Source of the DNA: Saitoella complicata NRRL Y-17804
Taxonomy: Eukaryota; Ascomycota; Saitoellomycetes; Saitoellales; Saitoellaceae
Length of the DNA: 64,000 bases
Direction of reading: 5' to 3'
Assembly: GCF_001661265.1 (NCBI RefSeq)
Contig: NW_017566995.1
Span: forward strand, 496,001-560,000
Below are positions 39,907 through 50,610 of this stretch, piece by piece. Position 1 is the stretch's first letter, and every line of letters begins with the position of its first letter. The notes under the pieces are model-generated. The model searched no databases. It was given only the letters and a program-made list of their open reading frames with translations, and had not been told where the DNA came from. A program made the translations under genes and the position numbers.

Positions 39907-41083
39907 ATGCTGCCGTTCAAGCCTGGAGGGGAGGAGTACACGCCGTCGTCCTCTTTCCTGAACACTACACGCACGTCTTATACCACTACACGATACGATT
40001 ACCAACCTACTACAACTGCTGCAACCTCACGACCTCCGCTGGGACTGTCGACACCACCGTACGACATGCCGGACCAGGAGGAGATGCGGCAATCACGACT
40101 GCCTCCGCTGAGTTCGATTGTTGGGACTGCGTTTGGATCTGGCGATGAGGTCAGGTTTGAGACTGTACCGCGGAAAGCGGACGCGAAGATGGGAGAGTTT
40201 GCTGCTCAGGTGGGCATTTACCCCCTAAACGTTGTTCCCAGACTTGTCTGGAGCGCATACATACCTGGAACTTGTGTACTGACTGTGTTGGTAGATGTCC
40301 GCCTTTATCTGGTTCTCCTCACCACAAACGCTCAAGGCCGCAAGTACATACACCCCCGGCTCACCAATCCACATCCCGCCAACGTCTGCAGCATTGGAGT
40401 GCCATGCCAGCTTCGTGCAATGGACTCAGTCTGTCTTGAACACCACACAAATCTCACGCGCCGTGGTCCTCCTCGCTCTTTACTACCTCTACCGCCTCAA
40501 GCGTTCATCACCCCTCGTCCGCGGCAAGCCAGAGTCAGAGTATCGACTTCTTACTGTCGCTCTTATCCTGGGCAACAAGTACCTCGACGACAATACCTAC
40601 ACCAACAAGACTTGGTCCGACGTGGCGGGTATCCCCGTCAACGAAGTTTCTGTCATGGAGATTGAGTTCATCTCGAACTGTCGGTACGAGCTTTTCGTTA
40701 AGGCTGATGAGTGGAGGGAGTGGCAGTATACCCTCAAGAGATTTCAGGCGTTTAGGGAGGGATCGCTTCGTCAATTGCATTGTCAGACTGCGGCGTCAAA
40801 GGCATTGCTTCCCTCACCGCCCGTCACGACTGCACTCAGCCCAACAAGTCCGTTCACACACCCAACGGCAACCTGGTCTGGCATGGGCACTAATGGTTCT
40901 GGCAGCGGCAAGGCGAGCGCGAAGAGGACCGCGGACGTGTTTGAGGAAGACTTTGTCATGCTTCCGCCACCGAAGAAGGCGGTGACGGGGTATGGGGATG
41001 CTGTGGATGCTATCTTCAGACCAATTCCGCCGAATCCTGTGCAGCCACCGGTTCAGTTGCAACCTCAACCACAGCAGTTGCAA

Positions 41084-41117
<34 letters not shown>

Positions 41118-41710
41118 TGCAGGATATTGTTTTTGCTCCAAGACAGACGACCTTCGCACCACAGCTTCCGAGTATGACGAGCGCGGAGTATTTGCTTCCT
41201 GTCCCTCAATACCAACAAGCACAAGTGCAGCCTCTGAGAGCGAGCTTGCTACCTCTTCCGATGTTGAGGATGCCTGTTCCACAGGCCGTACAACTCCTCA
41301 GTCTCCCCTCTGCTGGAGTGAGCCCGGCTGGTATGGTTGCAAGTCCGTCCTACTCCTCCACATTGGGCGGCACCCCGCAACTCTCGCCTTCTGGCTGGGG
41401 TACAACGGGGTCTGGGCAGTCGACACCTAACACGCTCTCTCCTACCTATGGACAGTTTGTGTCGAGGTCGAGCCCGTATGCTCCGATGAGGCCTATGCGC
41501 ACATTGGTTGGGCCGGCTCAGCCGATTATCGGAGACGGGCAGGAAAACTTGAACCTCTACTACCATACGCTTGGGCACGCGAATGAGGTGAGGGAAGGGA
41601 TTGTTAGGGGTGATGGAGGGTTTGGCGGCACGCCGGGAAGGACCGGTCCTGCGTGGGTGTGGCAATGGGATTACGAGGGCTGTGTGGGGCAGAGTCCCAA
41701 TGGGTGGTGA
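39907..41710 (+). CDS. Pho85-type cyclin, Clg1-like
   Basis: Two exons, 39907-40209 and 40295-41710, encode 572 residues; the 85-nt intron joins GEFAAQ to MSAFIWF. The cyclin box spans about 102-260: FVQWTQSVLNTTQISRAVVLLALYYLYRLK, then YRLLTVALILGNKYLDDNTYTNKTWSDVAGIPVNEV and MEIEFISNCRYELFV, matching the PCL/Pho80 class that activates the kinase Pho85; the AFIWF opening and long disordered tail resemble Clg1. The C-terminal half is low complexity, with a poly-Gln run encoded mainly by CAG near 41086-41115 and Pro/Ser-rich stretches. Probable roles lie in nutrient signalling or autophagy; this is inferred from the family. Confidence 0.78.
41086..41116 (+). repeat. CAG/CAA trinucleotide run encoding poly-Gln
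   Basis: A nearly pure CAG run within the cyclin gene encodes about 12 consecutive glutamines after QPQPQQLQ. Such runs vary in length between strains. Confidence 0.9.
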
Positions 41711-43437
41711 GAGAATGCAAACGAAGGCGCATCTCCTTCGTTTTTGATTATTTATTCGCGGTATGGATATGGGCGTTCTTCAGTTTTTGGAGGATCTTGG
41801 AGTTTTTCTTTGTGGTTTTCGCTTTGCAACAGGCCAGGGATTGGCTAAGGGAACGGCGTTTGATTGCTACGGCTATACACACTTGCTTTGCTTTTGTTGC
41901 TTGAAGCATACCCGAACATTACGATATGATAGCATCGTTCGATACGATCATCGATCATCGACTGAGGTATTAAACCTAGCTATACGGCTAAACAGCCAGT
42001 ACCACAGCTAGACCACAATATGATATTTTGATTTCAACGACCAGCTCCTGTCTCCACGAATATCCTGTATCAAATCTTGCAATCTGCTCATCACAGACGC
42101 GACGCGTGCGAGTTCAAGGCAGTTGGGGATCGGCGCGTCGAATAGCTATAACCGGCAAGCGGCCGTATGGTCATCGGCACGGTGTGGCCATGGGTGTGCC
42201 GGTGCCGACACTTCGATGTCGGTGCGGAGGAGGGATGATGTCGATGTCAGCTCCGACCGTCTTTGGTTCGGGACGGAGGTTGATGGAGGTTACACGTATG
42301 GATTACGAGATGGTCCGGTCCGGTGAGTTTGAGTTTGGAGACGCGTAATCGCATTACATCGACACTCTGCTCACACAGATACCAAGACGGGCAATCCCTC
42401 TTACGATCAGCGACTAATCATCGCTGTTCCCCAACCGGATAAAGATAGTAGTCACGCCTCGCACCTCGTACGTACGGGTTTCGATTGTGCTGTCGCGTGC
42501 GCTCCGCCACGTGGTTCGAGGTTTTTGCGGTGCGAGCTGAGCGCGGGCGCGGGCGCGGGCTTCATAGGTCCTTCAAGCCTCTCTAGTCCTTACGACGTCT
42601 AGAGAAACTGTCGGAGCCGAAATACGTTGGCCATGGCCTGGGGCTAGGAGGTTTTGCATGGCCCAGTCTGGCCTCAAGTGCTGGCTGGCGATCGAGGTCA
42701 ATAGACACATCGACGTGATTCATTTCGAAAAAGCCCTGCGGACTCCATGAAACAGCTCGGCAAGGCGAACCAACGGATGCCAGCATCCCACCACCTTCCG
42801 CCGCGCGAAAAGATTGCGAAACCCAAACATTCCAACCGTCAAATTAAACGAAAACGTGTTTTTGGGGATATACCGATTGCGGCGCCCGGTCTGGCGTGGG
42901 CGTTTTGTCCGCTGGATTTGGTACGGGTAGCGCGGTAAAATAGAAATGGATGAGACTCTGTGGGTAAGGTCGTATGCATGCGCATAAGAGGACTCTCGTG
43001 AGGGCTGGTTGGGGAAGGAGAAGGGCTACAACTACATAGTGATGAGACGGGCCGCGGTTCAACATAATTTCAATAAGATTTGTCGTGTATGAGGCTCATT
43101 CTTGCAGATTCTGCGGGTGTGCCGCCGATATGATGATCATGCGAAGGTGGGCTTGACAACAAGGCGCGGAGGAAAAGGGAGAAGAAGGTTCTGGAGCGTG
43201 ATGCGGTCGGGAGGCCGGCTTACCTTGCCTGCCGTCGATCGTGAGACTTGGCAAGCGCGGCTGACGACAAACTCGGTTCCCTTTCTTTCTCTCTCCGAAT
43301 TGCCTCGGTCCCGGTACGTCCATCCTCTCCATTGATCTCATACCAATCGACTCTGCCCCTTGCTTCGGCCCTTCCCACGCCGCTGCTCGCGCTGACGCTA
43401 ATATCAACACCGCAACCTCATCAGTCCTCACTTCAGC

Positions 43438-43446
43438 TATAAATAG
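43438..43446 (+). promoter_or_regulatory. Isolated TATAAATAG box
   Basis: A perfect TATAAATAG with no annotated gene downstream; the nearest plus-strand ATG frame starts 54 bases after it and has 30 codons. It may drive a small or noncoding transcript, or be chance. Confidence 0.3.
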
Positions 43447-43499
43447 TCCCCGTCCCCCCGACCCCGAAGAGGAGCCCCATCGCTGCCCAAGTGTCTTTC

Positions 43500-43592
43500 A
43501 TGAACCTCGCTCTTGCCTTTTACCAGAACGAGCAGGAAATGCGCTTGAACAAGGCAGTTATCACACTTTTTGGAATCATCATCTCTTCCTGA
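43500..43592 (+). CDS. Possible 30-residue micropeptide with hydrophobic C-terminus
   Basis: The frame starts at the first ATG after a perfect TATA box and encodes 30 residues. The first half is polar (LAFYQNEQEMRLNK) and the second hydrophobic (AVITLFGIIISS), a pattern like tiny tail-anchored subunits. I recognise no family. The length is short enough to be chance; the only support is the promoter-like context. Low confidence. Confidence 0.2.
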   Translation: MNLALAFYQNEQEMRLNKAVITLFGIIISS

Positions 43593-44316
43593 GGGGGAGG
43601 CGTCCGTGTTGGTTTTTCCTCATTGATGTGTTCGTTCCTCGGGACGAGCGTGTTGAGGAGCTGAGATTGAACGGGCTGTATGCTGTATGCTGTTGTGAGC
43701 TTGTAGATTTCTTAGTTTTGTTTTCGTTCTCGTTCCATCCGTAGTTTTCATGGTGCCCTTTCACGGACCGTCGGGTACAATGTCCACATTTATCCACGTT
43801 GTTCGGGCCTTGACAAGCCGGCCCTATACGGTACGTACACGTTCGTAGACGAAGATCGCGAACGACCCAGCCGCTCATCTTCCCTGCCGATTACGATGCA
43901 CATGGGTGACTCAAATCATTGAAGGATTTGCGTGGATGAGTTTACCGTAACATGCATGCTCTTGGATCTGCTTGCAACAGCAGATGCGTGCACGGAGGAA
44001 GGAAGGTATGTCGCACTGAGCATAGAGGTAGATGAAGAGAATCAACATTCAACTCAAAACCAATACAGTCTTTCATTCACGCACACGCAATCGCATGCGT
44101 ATGCCGTAGACATAACAGAAAACAGAAAACCCAGTAACAGAAAGAAACTCCGGACGCTCGGACGCATTATGTCAAACTGACATCGCCTTTCCCATTCCGT
44201 GACGCGCTTGCTAATCAACACCATGACCACTCTTTCTCCTCCATTCCCTCCAAACCCCCATATTACCTTATCCCACTCTAAACCCGAATGCCTCCCTAAG
44301 CCGCACACTCGACAGC

Positions 44317-44693
44317 TTAGAACAAACACTCATCCAATGCACAACAACACAACAAGGCACTACAACATGCCAAACACCCGGTCGCCGCGCCTCCACCCGC
44401 ACCCGCAGATTGCTGCTGGACATACACGGGCTGAGGCTGTTGCTGGTATTGCATTTGAGGAGGGTATTGGCCTTGAGGGGGGTAGCCCTGGGGTGGGTAG
44501 CCGCCGCCTTGTTGAGGGGGGTAGTAGGATTGTTGGGGGTATTGGGGTTGGTTGCCGTACTATGAGCGAGACGTTAGTAAGTGTTCGAGAGTAGGGGGTG
44601 TATGCGGCCTGCGTGTCCTGTCCAGTGAAGAAGGGCAGGAGGAGGAGTAAGGTGCGCAGATGGAGGGAGACATACGTAGCCCTGGTTAGACAT
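44317..44693 (-). CDS. CYSTM (cysteine-rich transmembrane module) stress protein
   Basis: A small spliced gene of two exons, 44693-44676 (six codons, MSNQGY) and 44559-44317, encoding 86 residues; the 116-nt intron has GTATGT and CATAG ends. The first two thirds are made of YPPQ/GYPPQG-like repeats rich in Tyr, Pro, Gln and Gly. The last 25 residues form the Cys-rich membrane module: TGCLACCSALLCCCALDECLF, with seven Cys and the conserved acidic pair near the end. This is the CYSTM family, tail-anchored plasma-membrane proteins linked to stress tolerance and metal or deoxycytidine-analogue resistance in yeast and plants. Its short exons make it easy to miss. The reading frame ends at TAA on 44319-44317. 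Confidence 0.85.
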
Positions 44694-45251
44694 GTTGTTG
44701 AACAGAGAGCTGACTGATCAGAGATCGAAAGGTTTGTGGTGTGTTTGTGTGGTGTTGTTGCTCGATCGGTTCGCGATTGCGTGGCGGGGTTCTCGGCTCA
44801 GCCTCAAATAGTCCAGGGAGGGTTGAAGTCATTATGCTTGGCAAGGGAAGGAATGGGTGGTTGGCAAGATGGCATTAGAAGAGCTGCGGAACGGCGAGGC
44901 AAATTGAAAGTTATTTTTAGACGAGTTTTGACGCATCTCATTAACTGAAAGACGGTGAAGGTGCTACCGTACGTATACCGGCAGAACCTCACATACACAG
45001 GCTCGTGCATCACGTAAACAACCTCCAAATATTCACACACTCCGGTGGTCAACAGCAATAGACTTTAATCGTGTCTCCAGCGCCAAAGAGACTGATAGCA
45101 CAGCCTGCAAGACCCTCACGATACCATGGGATGTGAAAAGGGCGAGGAATTGAGTTTGAAGATAAGCGGAGGTATGTAGTGTTCAATTTTTGGTGTCTCT
45201 GAAATATGAAGATTAACTTTTGGTACCCCTAAACTCCCATATGAATCCCAA
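44694..45251. other. Intergenic region upstream of the CYSTM gene
   Basis: About 560 bases serving as CYSTM promoter and leader on the minus strand. I see no convincing TATA box and no gene. Confidence 0.45.
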
Positions 45252-46070
45252 TCACCACGAAAAGCCACTTCCCACCTTCACCCCCCCTGGTCCCACCCCT
45301 CTCAAATCCTGCGTTACCTCCACTCCATCCACCACCACCCAAGTTCCCCCCAATCCCACTACCCCACCCAAACGAGTGATCCTTCCCTCCATCTGCTCCC
45401 TCTCAATCCGCATTTTCCCCTCCTCTGCAGCACGACGTTCAGCTTCTTCGGCTGAACGCTTGCCTTTGCGGAATTGGTAGGAGGTTTTTTCAGGTTTAGG
45501 ACCTTTGAACTCTGCCTCCTTGGCTGCAGGCTGTTGAGTTGCGGGGGCAGATGTTGCTGATTTGCCATCAGCGGAGGATTGAGCAGCCTCGCCTTCTGCT
45601 GAGGCTGCGCGTTGAGGGTTTGATTCTAAATTCCACTGTGCTTCCGTCCTGCAGCCATTTTTAGGCTTTCTGCACGTACCACATCACGTCGGCAGATTTT
45701 GTCCACCGTGTTGCTGTGGCTTCCTTATTTTTCTTCTCCTTGTTCAATTCAGCGTTCTTGGCTTCGAATTCGGCATGGGTGAGGAGTTTGCACGTCGGAA
45801 CATCTGCCAAGGGTGTGAGATTGAATAGTGTGTACTGGGTGGTATAGTAATTGCCGAGGATGTAGGAGAGGGGTCTTTGGCTTTGAATTCACCGTTGGGA
45901 CCGACAAAGTTGATGGATTTTGCCTGGATGTTGGCGTCACGTACGGTGTTTGCTTTCAGGGCTGTCTCGTCGCGTGCGACTTTTGTACTTCGTGAAGGCT
46001 GATGATTCCACGTCGAGAACCTGCTGAGCCTGATATAAGTGGTGAACGGATCGCTGGCGTTAGGATCCGT
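45252..46070 (-). pseudogene. Coding-like, frame-disrupted stretch, family unknown
   Basis: On the minus strand three blocks look protein-coding but do not form one frame. Block 1 (46070 down to about 45870) reads TDPNASDPFTTYIRLSRFSTW and later INFVGPNGEF. Block 2 (45888-45680) reads LSYILGNYYTTQYTLFN, then LADVPTCKLLTHAEFEAKNA and TRWTKSADVMW. Block 3 (45648-45252) reads AQWNLESNPQRAA, then EKTSYQFRKGKRSAEEAER. Blocks 2 and 3 could be joined by a GT-AG gap of only 31 nt. A pyrimidine-rich tract ending CAG lies just before block 1 and looks like an intron end, with a possible first exon reaching 46366. Composition is lysine- and glutamate-rich toward the end. I recognise no family; it may be a decayed gene, a sequencing error in a real gene, or a gene with unusual introns. 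Confidence 0.35.
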
Positions 46071-46366
46071 CTGATAGAAGAAGAATGGGAACGGGAAGAA
46101 TGGGAACGGGAAGAAGAAGAAGAAGCTGTGAGAAGAAGAAGAATCAAGAACATCCTTTTGGTGGTGTGTGTGTACAGGTATATTTGCAGATCGCCAACCT
46201 GCGTCGTGTTCCAAGGTTGGTGGTGAGTTCGAGAAAGTGCACCTTTAAAAATCTGGGGTGACGTCGTATGAGAGGGGGATGCAGATGGGGGGAAGGAAGA
46301 CATCAACACCATCAACAAGGTTAGGGACGGACGAGACACAAGACGAAACGCACTGTTTGTGTTCAT

Positions 46367-46943
46367 TCAGCAGCAAGGAGCATAAGTTTCAACAACATAG
46401 AGCTTGTTAGGAAGTTCAGTGACGGTCGCCTCCCGCTTGAAACAAAGCCAACGTTACGTCGACGTCGACGTCAGTGCCAAGCGAAGCGCTGATCAAACGA
46501 CAGAGACAGATTTCCTGTTCTTTATAGAGTGTAAGAGTGCCCGAGTTGCCATCCTCTTGTCCGATTGCGATTTCAGGAGTCCACGACCAAACGTGGGCAA
46601 ACAAAGGGCCTCTCTATACAGCGCATTCACGACGGTCGAGGACAACACAAATCTACAGGCTGTCTCCTGAAGCGCCATAGTAGCCGAAGAAGGACATTCT
46701 CCATCAGGAAGTCTGGGTCGCACAACTCCAGGACCGGTCCTGTTCAGACGTCATTACACCAGAAGTGACTGGTTCCGGAATTTCCTAAAGCGGCAGTTGC
46801 ACGGGGAGTATCAACAAGGGGTCCATCGAGCTCAAGTGGCATATAATCTCGTGGATTTCCTCCAAAAGGGTTCTGAAGTCATCTCAGAACCCAACGACCA
46901 TCAGCTCCTGTCATCTTTCGTCTCCATTCCGGTTCGATAATCG
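46367..46943. other. Upstream region of the tandem-PH gene
   Basis: About 580 bases. It contains the triple run TACGTCGACGTCGACGTCA at 46455-46473, which holds overlapping ACGTC cores, and an ATATAAT at about 46841-46847, roughly 100 bases before the ATG. No gene is visible. Confidence 0.45.
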
Positions 46944-48089
46944 ATGTCACCACCAACAAGCATGACCATACAACCCCCCGCGCCCACCCTCGCCGACGAA
47001 TCCCTCATCAAAACCGGCTACCTCTACAAAAAATCTCACAAATCCCACCTCCCCTCCCTATCCTCTTCCTGGCAACGCCGCTGGTTCGTCCTCCGCCCAC
47101 AAGCCTTGACGTATTACCACGACTCATCCGAATACAAAACGCTACATATCATCCCCACGGACGATATTGATGCCGTGGCGCCGATGAATGATAAGAAGGG
47201 CAAGAGGGAGGGAGTACTTGCGGTGTTTACGGTGGAGAGGATTTATTATTTGCAGGTTCCGAGTGAGGAGAGCGCAGGGGTTGAGGAGTGGGTTGACGCG
47301 ATTAGGTACGCCGCGACACGGGCGCAGAGGGCTGGAGTGCAAGAGGATGGGGAGAGTATGGTTATGGGGCAGCGAGGTAGGAATGGGAGTACTGTCTCGG
47401 GACTGGTCGAGAGTGACACTTTCACGGCACCTTCCACGATCACACCAGGAGTGTATGCGGAGGAAAATCGGGACTTGCCGCATTCGCATCAAAGCGGAGG
47501 GTATATGTCAAACACGACCGCATCATCCATTCACTCCCTCGGATCCTCGCCGAACTCAAACCACGGCTACATCTCCCCCGACACCGACAACGAACCCATG
47601 GCCACCCCCATCCACCCCACGGGCGATCCGTCACACTCAACAGAAAACTTGGCAACGATCAAACGTGAACGCCGCCTCACAACAAGTGAAGAAGAAGAGA
47701 ACAACAAGTTACTCATGCAAGGCTACGTCGCCGTCCACAAAACCGGCCCCCACCTCCCCGGCCTGCCCAAATCGCATCCGAAGCGCTGGGTCGTACTCCG
47801 TGGTTCCTCTCTCGCCATCTACAAAGATGATGAGGAATACAAAGCGCTGCGTATCATCCCTCTGCACGAGATTCACGATGCGGTGGAGTATGAGGGTTCA
47901 AAACGCCGCCGCGAAGAGGGGAAGGGAGGGAGAGGGATGTATTGGTTGTGTGTCATTACGAGTGAGAAAGCGTGGAGGTTTGGTGTTCCGAGTGAGGAGT
48001 TGTTGATTCGGTGGTTGGCGAGCTTCAAGGCGGGGATTGAGGCCAGGGATAGGCGGGCTGCCCTGAATGATCTTCAAGAAGCGAAGTGA
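46944..48089 (+). CDS. Tandem pleckstrin-homology domain protein
   Basis: One exon encodes 381 residues. Two PH domains are evident. PH1 (about 20-130) starts IKTGYLYKKSHK, with SSWQRRWFVLRPQALTYYHD and a closing VEEWVDAIRYA. PH2 (about 252-370) starts LLMQGYVAVHK, with HPKRWVVLRGSSLAIYKDD and ends in LLIRWLASFKAGI. Both keep the terminal Trp that marks the PH helix, and both have the basic K..RW pair near strand 2. The linker is Ser/Thr/His-rich. Pattern and size resemble small fungal PH adaptors that bind phosphoinositides at the plasma membrane; no enzyme domain is present. It converges with the BUD14-like gene. Confidence 0.85.
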   Translation: MSPPTSMTIQPPAPTLADESLIKTGYLYKKSHKSHLPSLSSSWQRRWFVLRPQALTYYHDSSEYKTLHIIPTDDIDAVAPMNDKKGKREGVLAVFTVERIYYLQVPSEESAGVEEWVDAIRYAATRAQRAGVQEDGESMVMGQRGRNGSTVSGLVESDTFTAPSTITPGVYAEENRDLPHSHQSGGYMSNTTASSIHSLGSSPNSNHGYISPDTDNEPMATPIHPTGDPSHSTENLATIKRERRLTTSEEEENNKLLMQGYVAVHKTGPHLPGLPKSHPKRWVVLRGSSLAIYKDDEEYKALRIIPLHEIHDAVEYEGSKRRREEGKGGRGMYWLCVITSEKAWRFGVPSEELLIRWLASFKAGIEARDRRAALNDLQEAK

Positions 48090-48805
48090 AGGCTTACACA
48101 GAAACCGCGACAGAGATGGAAGGCAAGAGGAGAAGGGTGAAGGGCGTTCTTTTGGCATATTGGACGGCGTGAATGGCGTATATTGACTTTTTACTTAGTA
48201 TCTTTGGACACTTACTTTCATTTTGACTACAAGTGCAGTCTATGCTGAGGCAATCATTAACACATACTACTGTTTCAACGGGAAGATTTCTTCTGGTTAT
48301 TATGAGGACAATCTGGGGGTTTCTCGTTTGGTTTTGCGTATGGCAACTTTGAGGCGTGGGAAGGTTCTCTGGAAGGAAGGCTGGTGTCTACGTTCATGAG
48401 GCTGATTACCAGAGGAAGACCCTCTACGCAGGTGATGATGAACAACATCGAGGAAGGTTCTGATAGTATCCCCCTTGGAGTGTGTGTTATAACACTAAAC
48501 TCTTCAAGTCCGTCGGGTTTCAAAGTCAGAAACCGCGATCATTCTGATGCTGATATGTAGTCAGATATTATAAGGTATCCGCAAACAAACTTGCCACGCA
48601 CATATAAGGGACGAACAGGGATAAAAGATTGTTGTAGATATCCATTCCAGCATCTCACTATGCGTCCCGCTTAAGCTTATTGATGCTCAATCCAAAGCCA
48701 ACAAAACTCCATAGATATTGTTCTACCGCACACTTCGTCCAGCGGAGTGGCTGTGTTTTCCTTCCTCCACATATGAAATGGTTCCTCACATCACGCACCA
48801 CCACT
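48090..48805. other. Convergent 3' region, tandem-PH gene and BUD14-like gene
   Basis: About 715 bases between two stop codons. No coding frame is supported; AT-rich 3' untranslated sequence is expected here. Confidence 0.5.
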
Positions 48806-50610
48806 TCAGGCAACCTCCGCCCTTTTCTCCGTCTTCGCACCCACCGCCGGCGTCGGCAACACCCTCCCCTCCCAAGCCCCCGGTAAAACACTCTCCAGTA
48901 TCTTATCCAACTCGCTTTGAATCTTCCCCAGTCTATCTTCAACCGGCTTCCACACCTCTCCCAGCTCCTCCTTAAGCTCCCTTTCTATTCTAGACAGAGC
49001 AGGAGTTGGGGTGTTGGTGGAAGAGAGCCGCGCCGATCCATTTACAATCGTAACCAACTCCACAAACTCCGCATCATCCTCAAACCACTTCCTCACAAAC
49101 TCATCTGTCCATCGAATCTTGGGTGGAGGCGGCGGTGAGACCGTTCTTGAGAGTCTATTGCTTTTCAAAACGGGAGAGAATTGGCCGTGGGCGCTGGGTG
49201 GTGGGGTTGGGTCGCGGGGTGGGGCGAGTGGGTGTTGATGTTGAGATTGGTGTGGTGCGGGAGGGTCGTAGGCCGGTTCGTTGAGGGTTGGTGCGTGGGA
49301 GTATAGTCGCATCTGCACCGGTCTGTCTCCGAACCGCGGGTTATCCACCGCCCCTTCCGTATTCACCGCCTGCACTGTTCTCGTCACTCCACGCTCCAGG
49401 TCTCCCATCACCTCCCTAGACTCCCTCACCTCTGCAGTTTCCCCCTCGTCGTTATCAGGTGTACCCTCCCTCAACCCAGATCCAGGTCCCTTCCTACCCC
49501 CACTCCTCTTCTTAAACAACCCTCCAAACACGCCCTTCTTCTCGTCCTTGTCCTTCTTTTCACCGTCAAACTCAGATCTTAACGAACTGGAATTACTCCT
49601 CTTCCGTGCCGGCTCTCCGTACCCCTCTCCTTCTCGCACCTCACCAGGACTGTTTCCAAAAATAGTGGAATCAGACGCAATTTTTGGCGTAAGTGAGAGT
49701 TTGACAGTCTCCAGTTGCGTCTCTGCAGTGTCGACATCTCGGAAGAGGGTCGATGTCCGCGGTGGTTCGGCGCCGTTTATTGGTGTCGCCTTCACAGTAT
49801 CCGTTACGGTCTGCATCTGTTCCCTCACCTGCTCCTCAGCTATCTGATCCTCATCCTCCGATTCCTCATCTGAACTCGGCTCACCCCACTCCGAATTCCA
49901 TCCCGGATGCTGCACATACTTCACCGGCCCAAACTCAACCTTCCGTGACTTCTTCCCACTCGTCGCCCTTCGAACCTTCCTCGAAAAACTTCTAAACGGA
50001 CCCTTCGCCCCTGTAGTTATCGGATGATCCTCCAGCCTCCCCTTCCCCACATCGACGTTACGATACTTATTCAACCTCGCCAACCGCTCTCCGGGTGTCT
50101 CGACATGCTCAGCCGGTAAATACCCCACACTCCCATCCCTCACGACCCTAACCAACCACCAATACGAGTTCGAGTCATCCAGTAAAACGAGAACATCGCC
50201 TTTCTGGGAATGTGCTTGCCCTTCGACGGTAGGGAGGAAGGTGTGGAGGGCGTACATGTAGTCGAAGTCGATGTCGGAGTCGGGGATGGAGGGCGAGGAG
50301 GAGAGGGCGCCAGCGTCGTCGCTGTCATCGTTGTCGTTGTCATCGTCGTCAAAAGCGGTGGTGACATTATGTCCATGGGAGGGAGAGGGGGTTGAGCGGG
50401 CGAAGTCGCTGAGAGCGGATTGTTGGTGGGGTTGGTAAGAACTGTCGCCGAAATCTGGGGGACGGCGGGAGGATGCGGCGGATGCGCTTGGGTGTCGACG
50501 GTCTTGGAGGTCGAGGGTATCTGTATTCCCAGTCAGCATCACTGCTCACAGCTGCGACGAAGCCGGATGATGGTCATACCTGCTCGGATCACCTCCGGTC
50601 TTGGACCCAT
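48806..50610 (-). CDS. BUD14: SH3-domain polarity protein, Bud14/Tea4-like
   Basis: Two exons, 50610-50580 (10 codons and one base) and 50520-48806, encode 581 residues; a 59-nt intron separates MGPRPEVIRA from DTLDLQDRR. An open-frame ATG at 50542 lies inside the intron and should not be taken as the start. After an acidic stretch, an SH3 domain spans about 99-150 (YALHTFLPTVEGQAHSQKGD, SNSYWWLVRVVRDGSVGYLPAEHVE) followed by TPGERLARLNKYRNVD, the Bud14/Tea4 hallmark. About 55 residues later KKSRKVEF (KVEF at 204-207) fits the RVxF motif by which this family docks protein phosphatase 1. The rest is disordered, Ser/Pro/Glu-rich. Role: cell polarity, formin and microtubule-tip regulation. Confidence 0.85.

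Larger units (their letters stand above)
41711..44316. other. Gene-poor region between the cyclin and CYSTM genes
   Basis: About 2.6 kb. It contains the cyclin 3' end, a GCGGGC microsatellite near 42541-42560, and a TATAAATAG at 43438-43446 followed by a 30-codon ATG frame (43500-43592). Other open frames are short and contradict one another. No RNA gene recognised. Confidence 0.5.
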
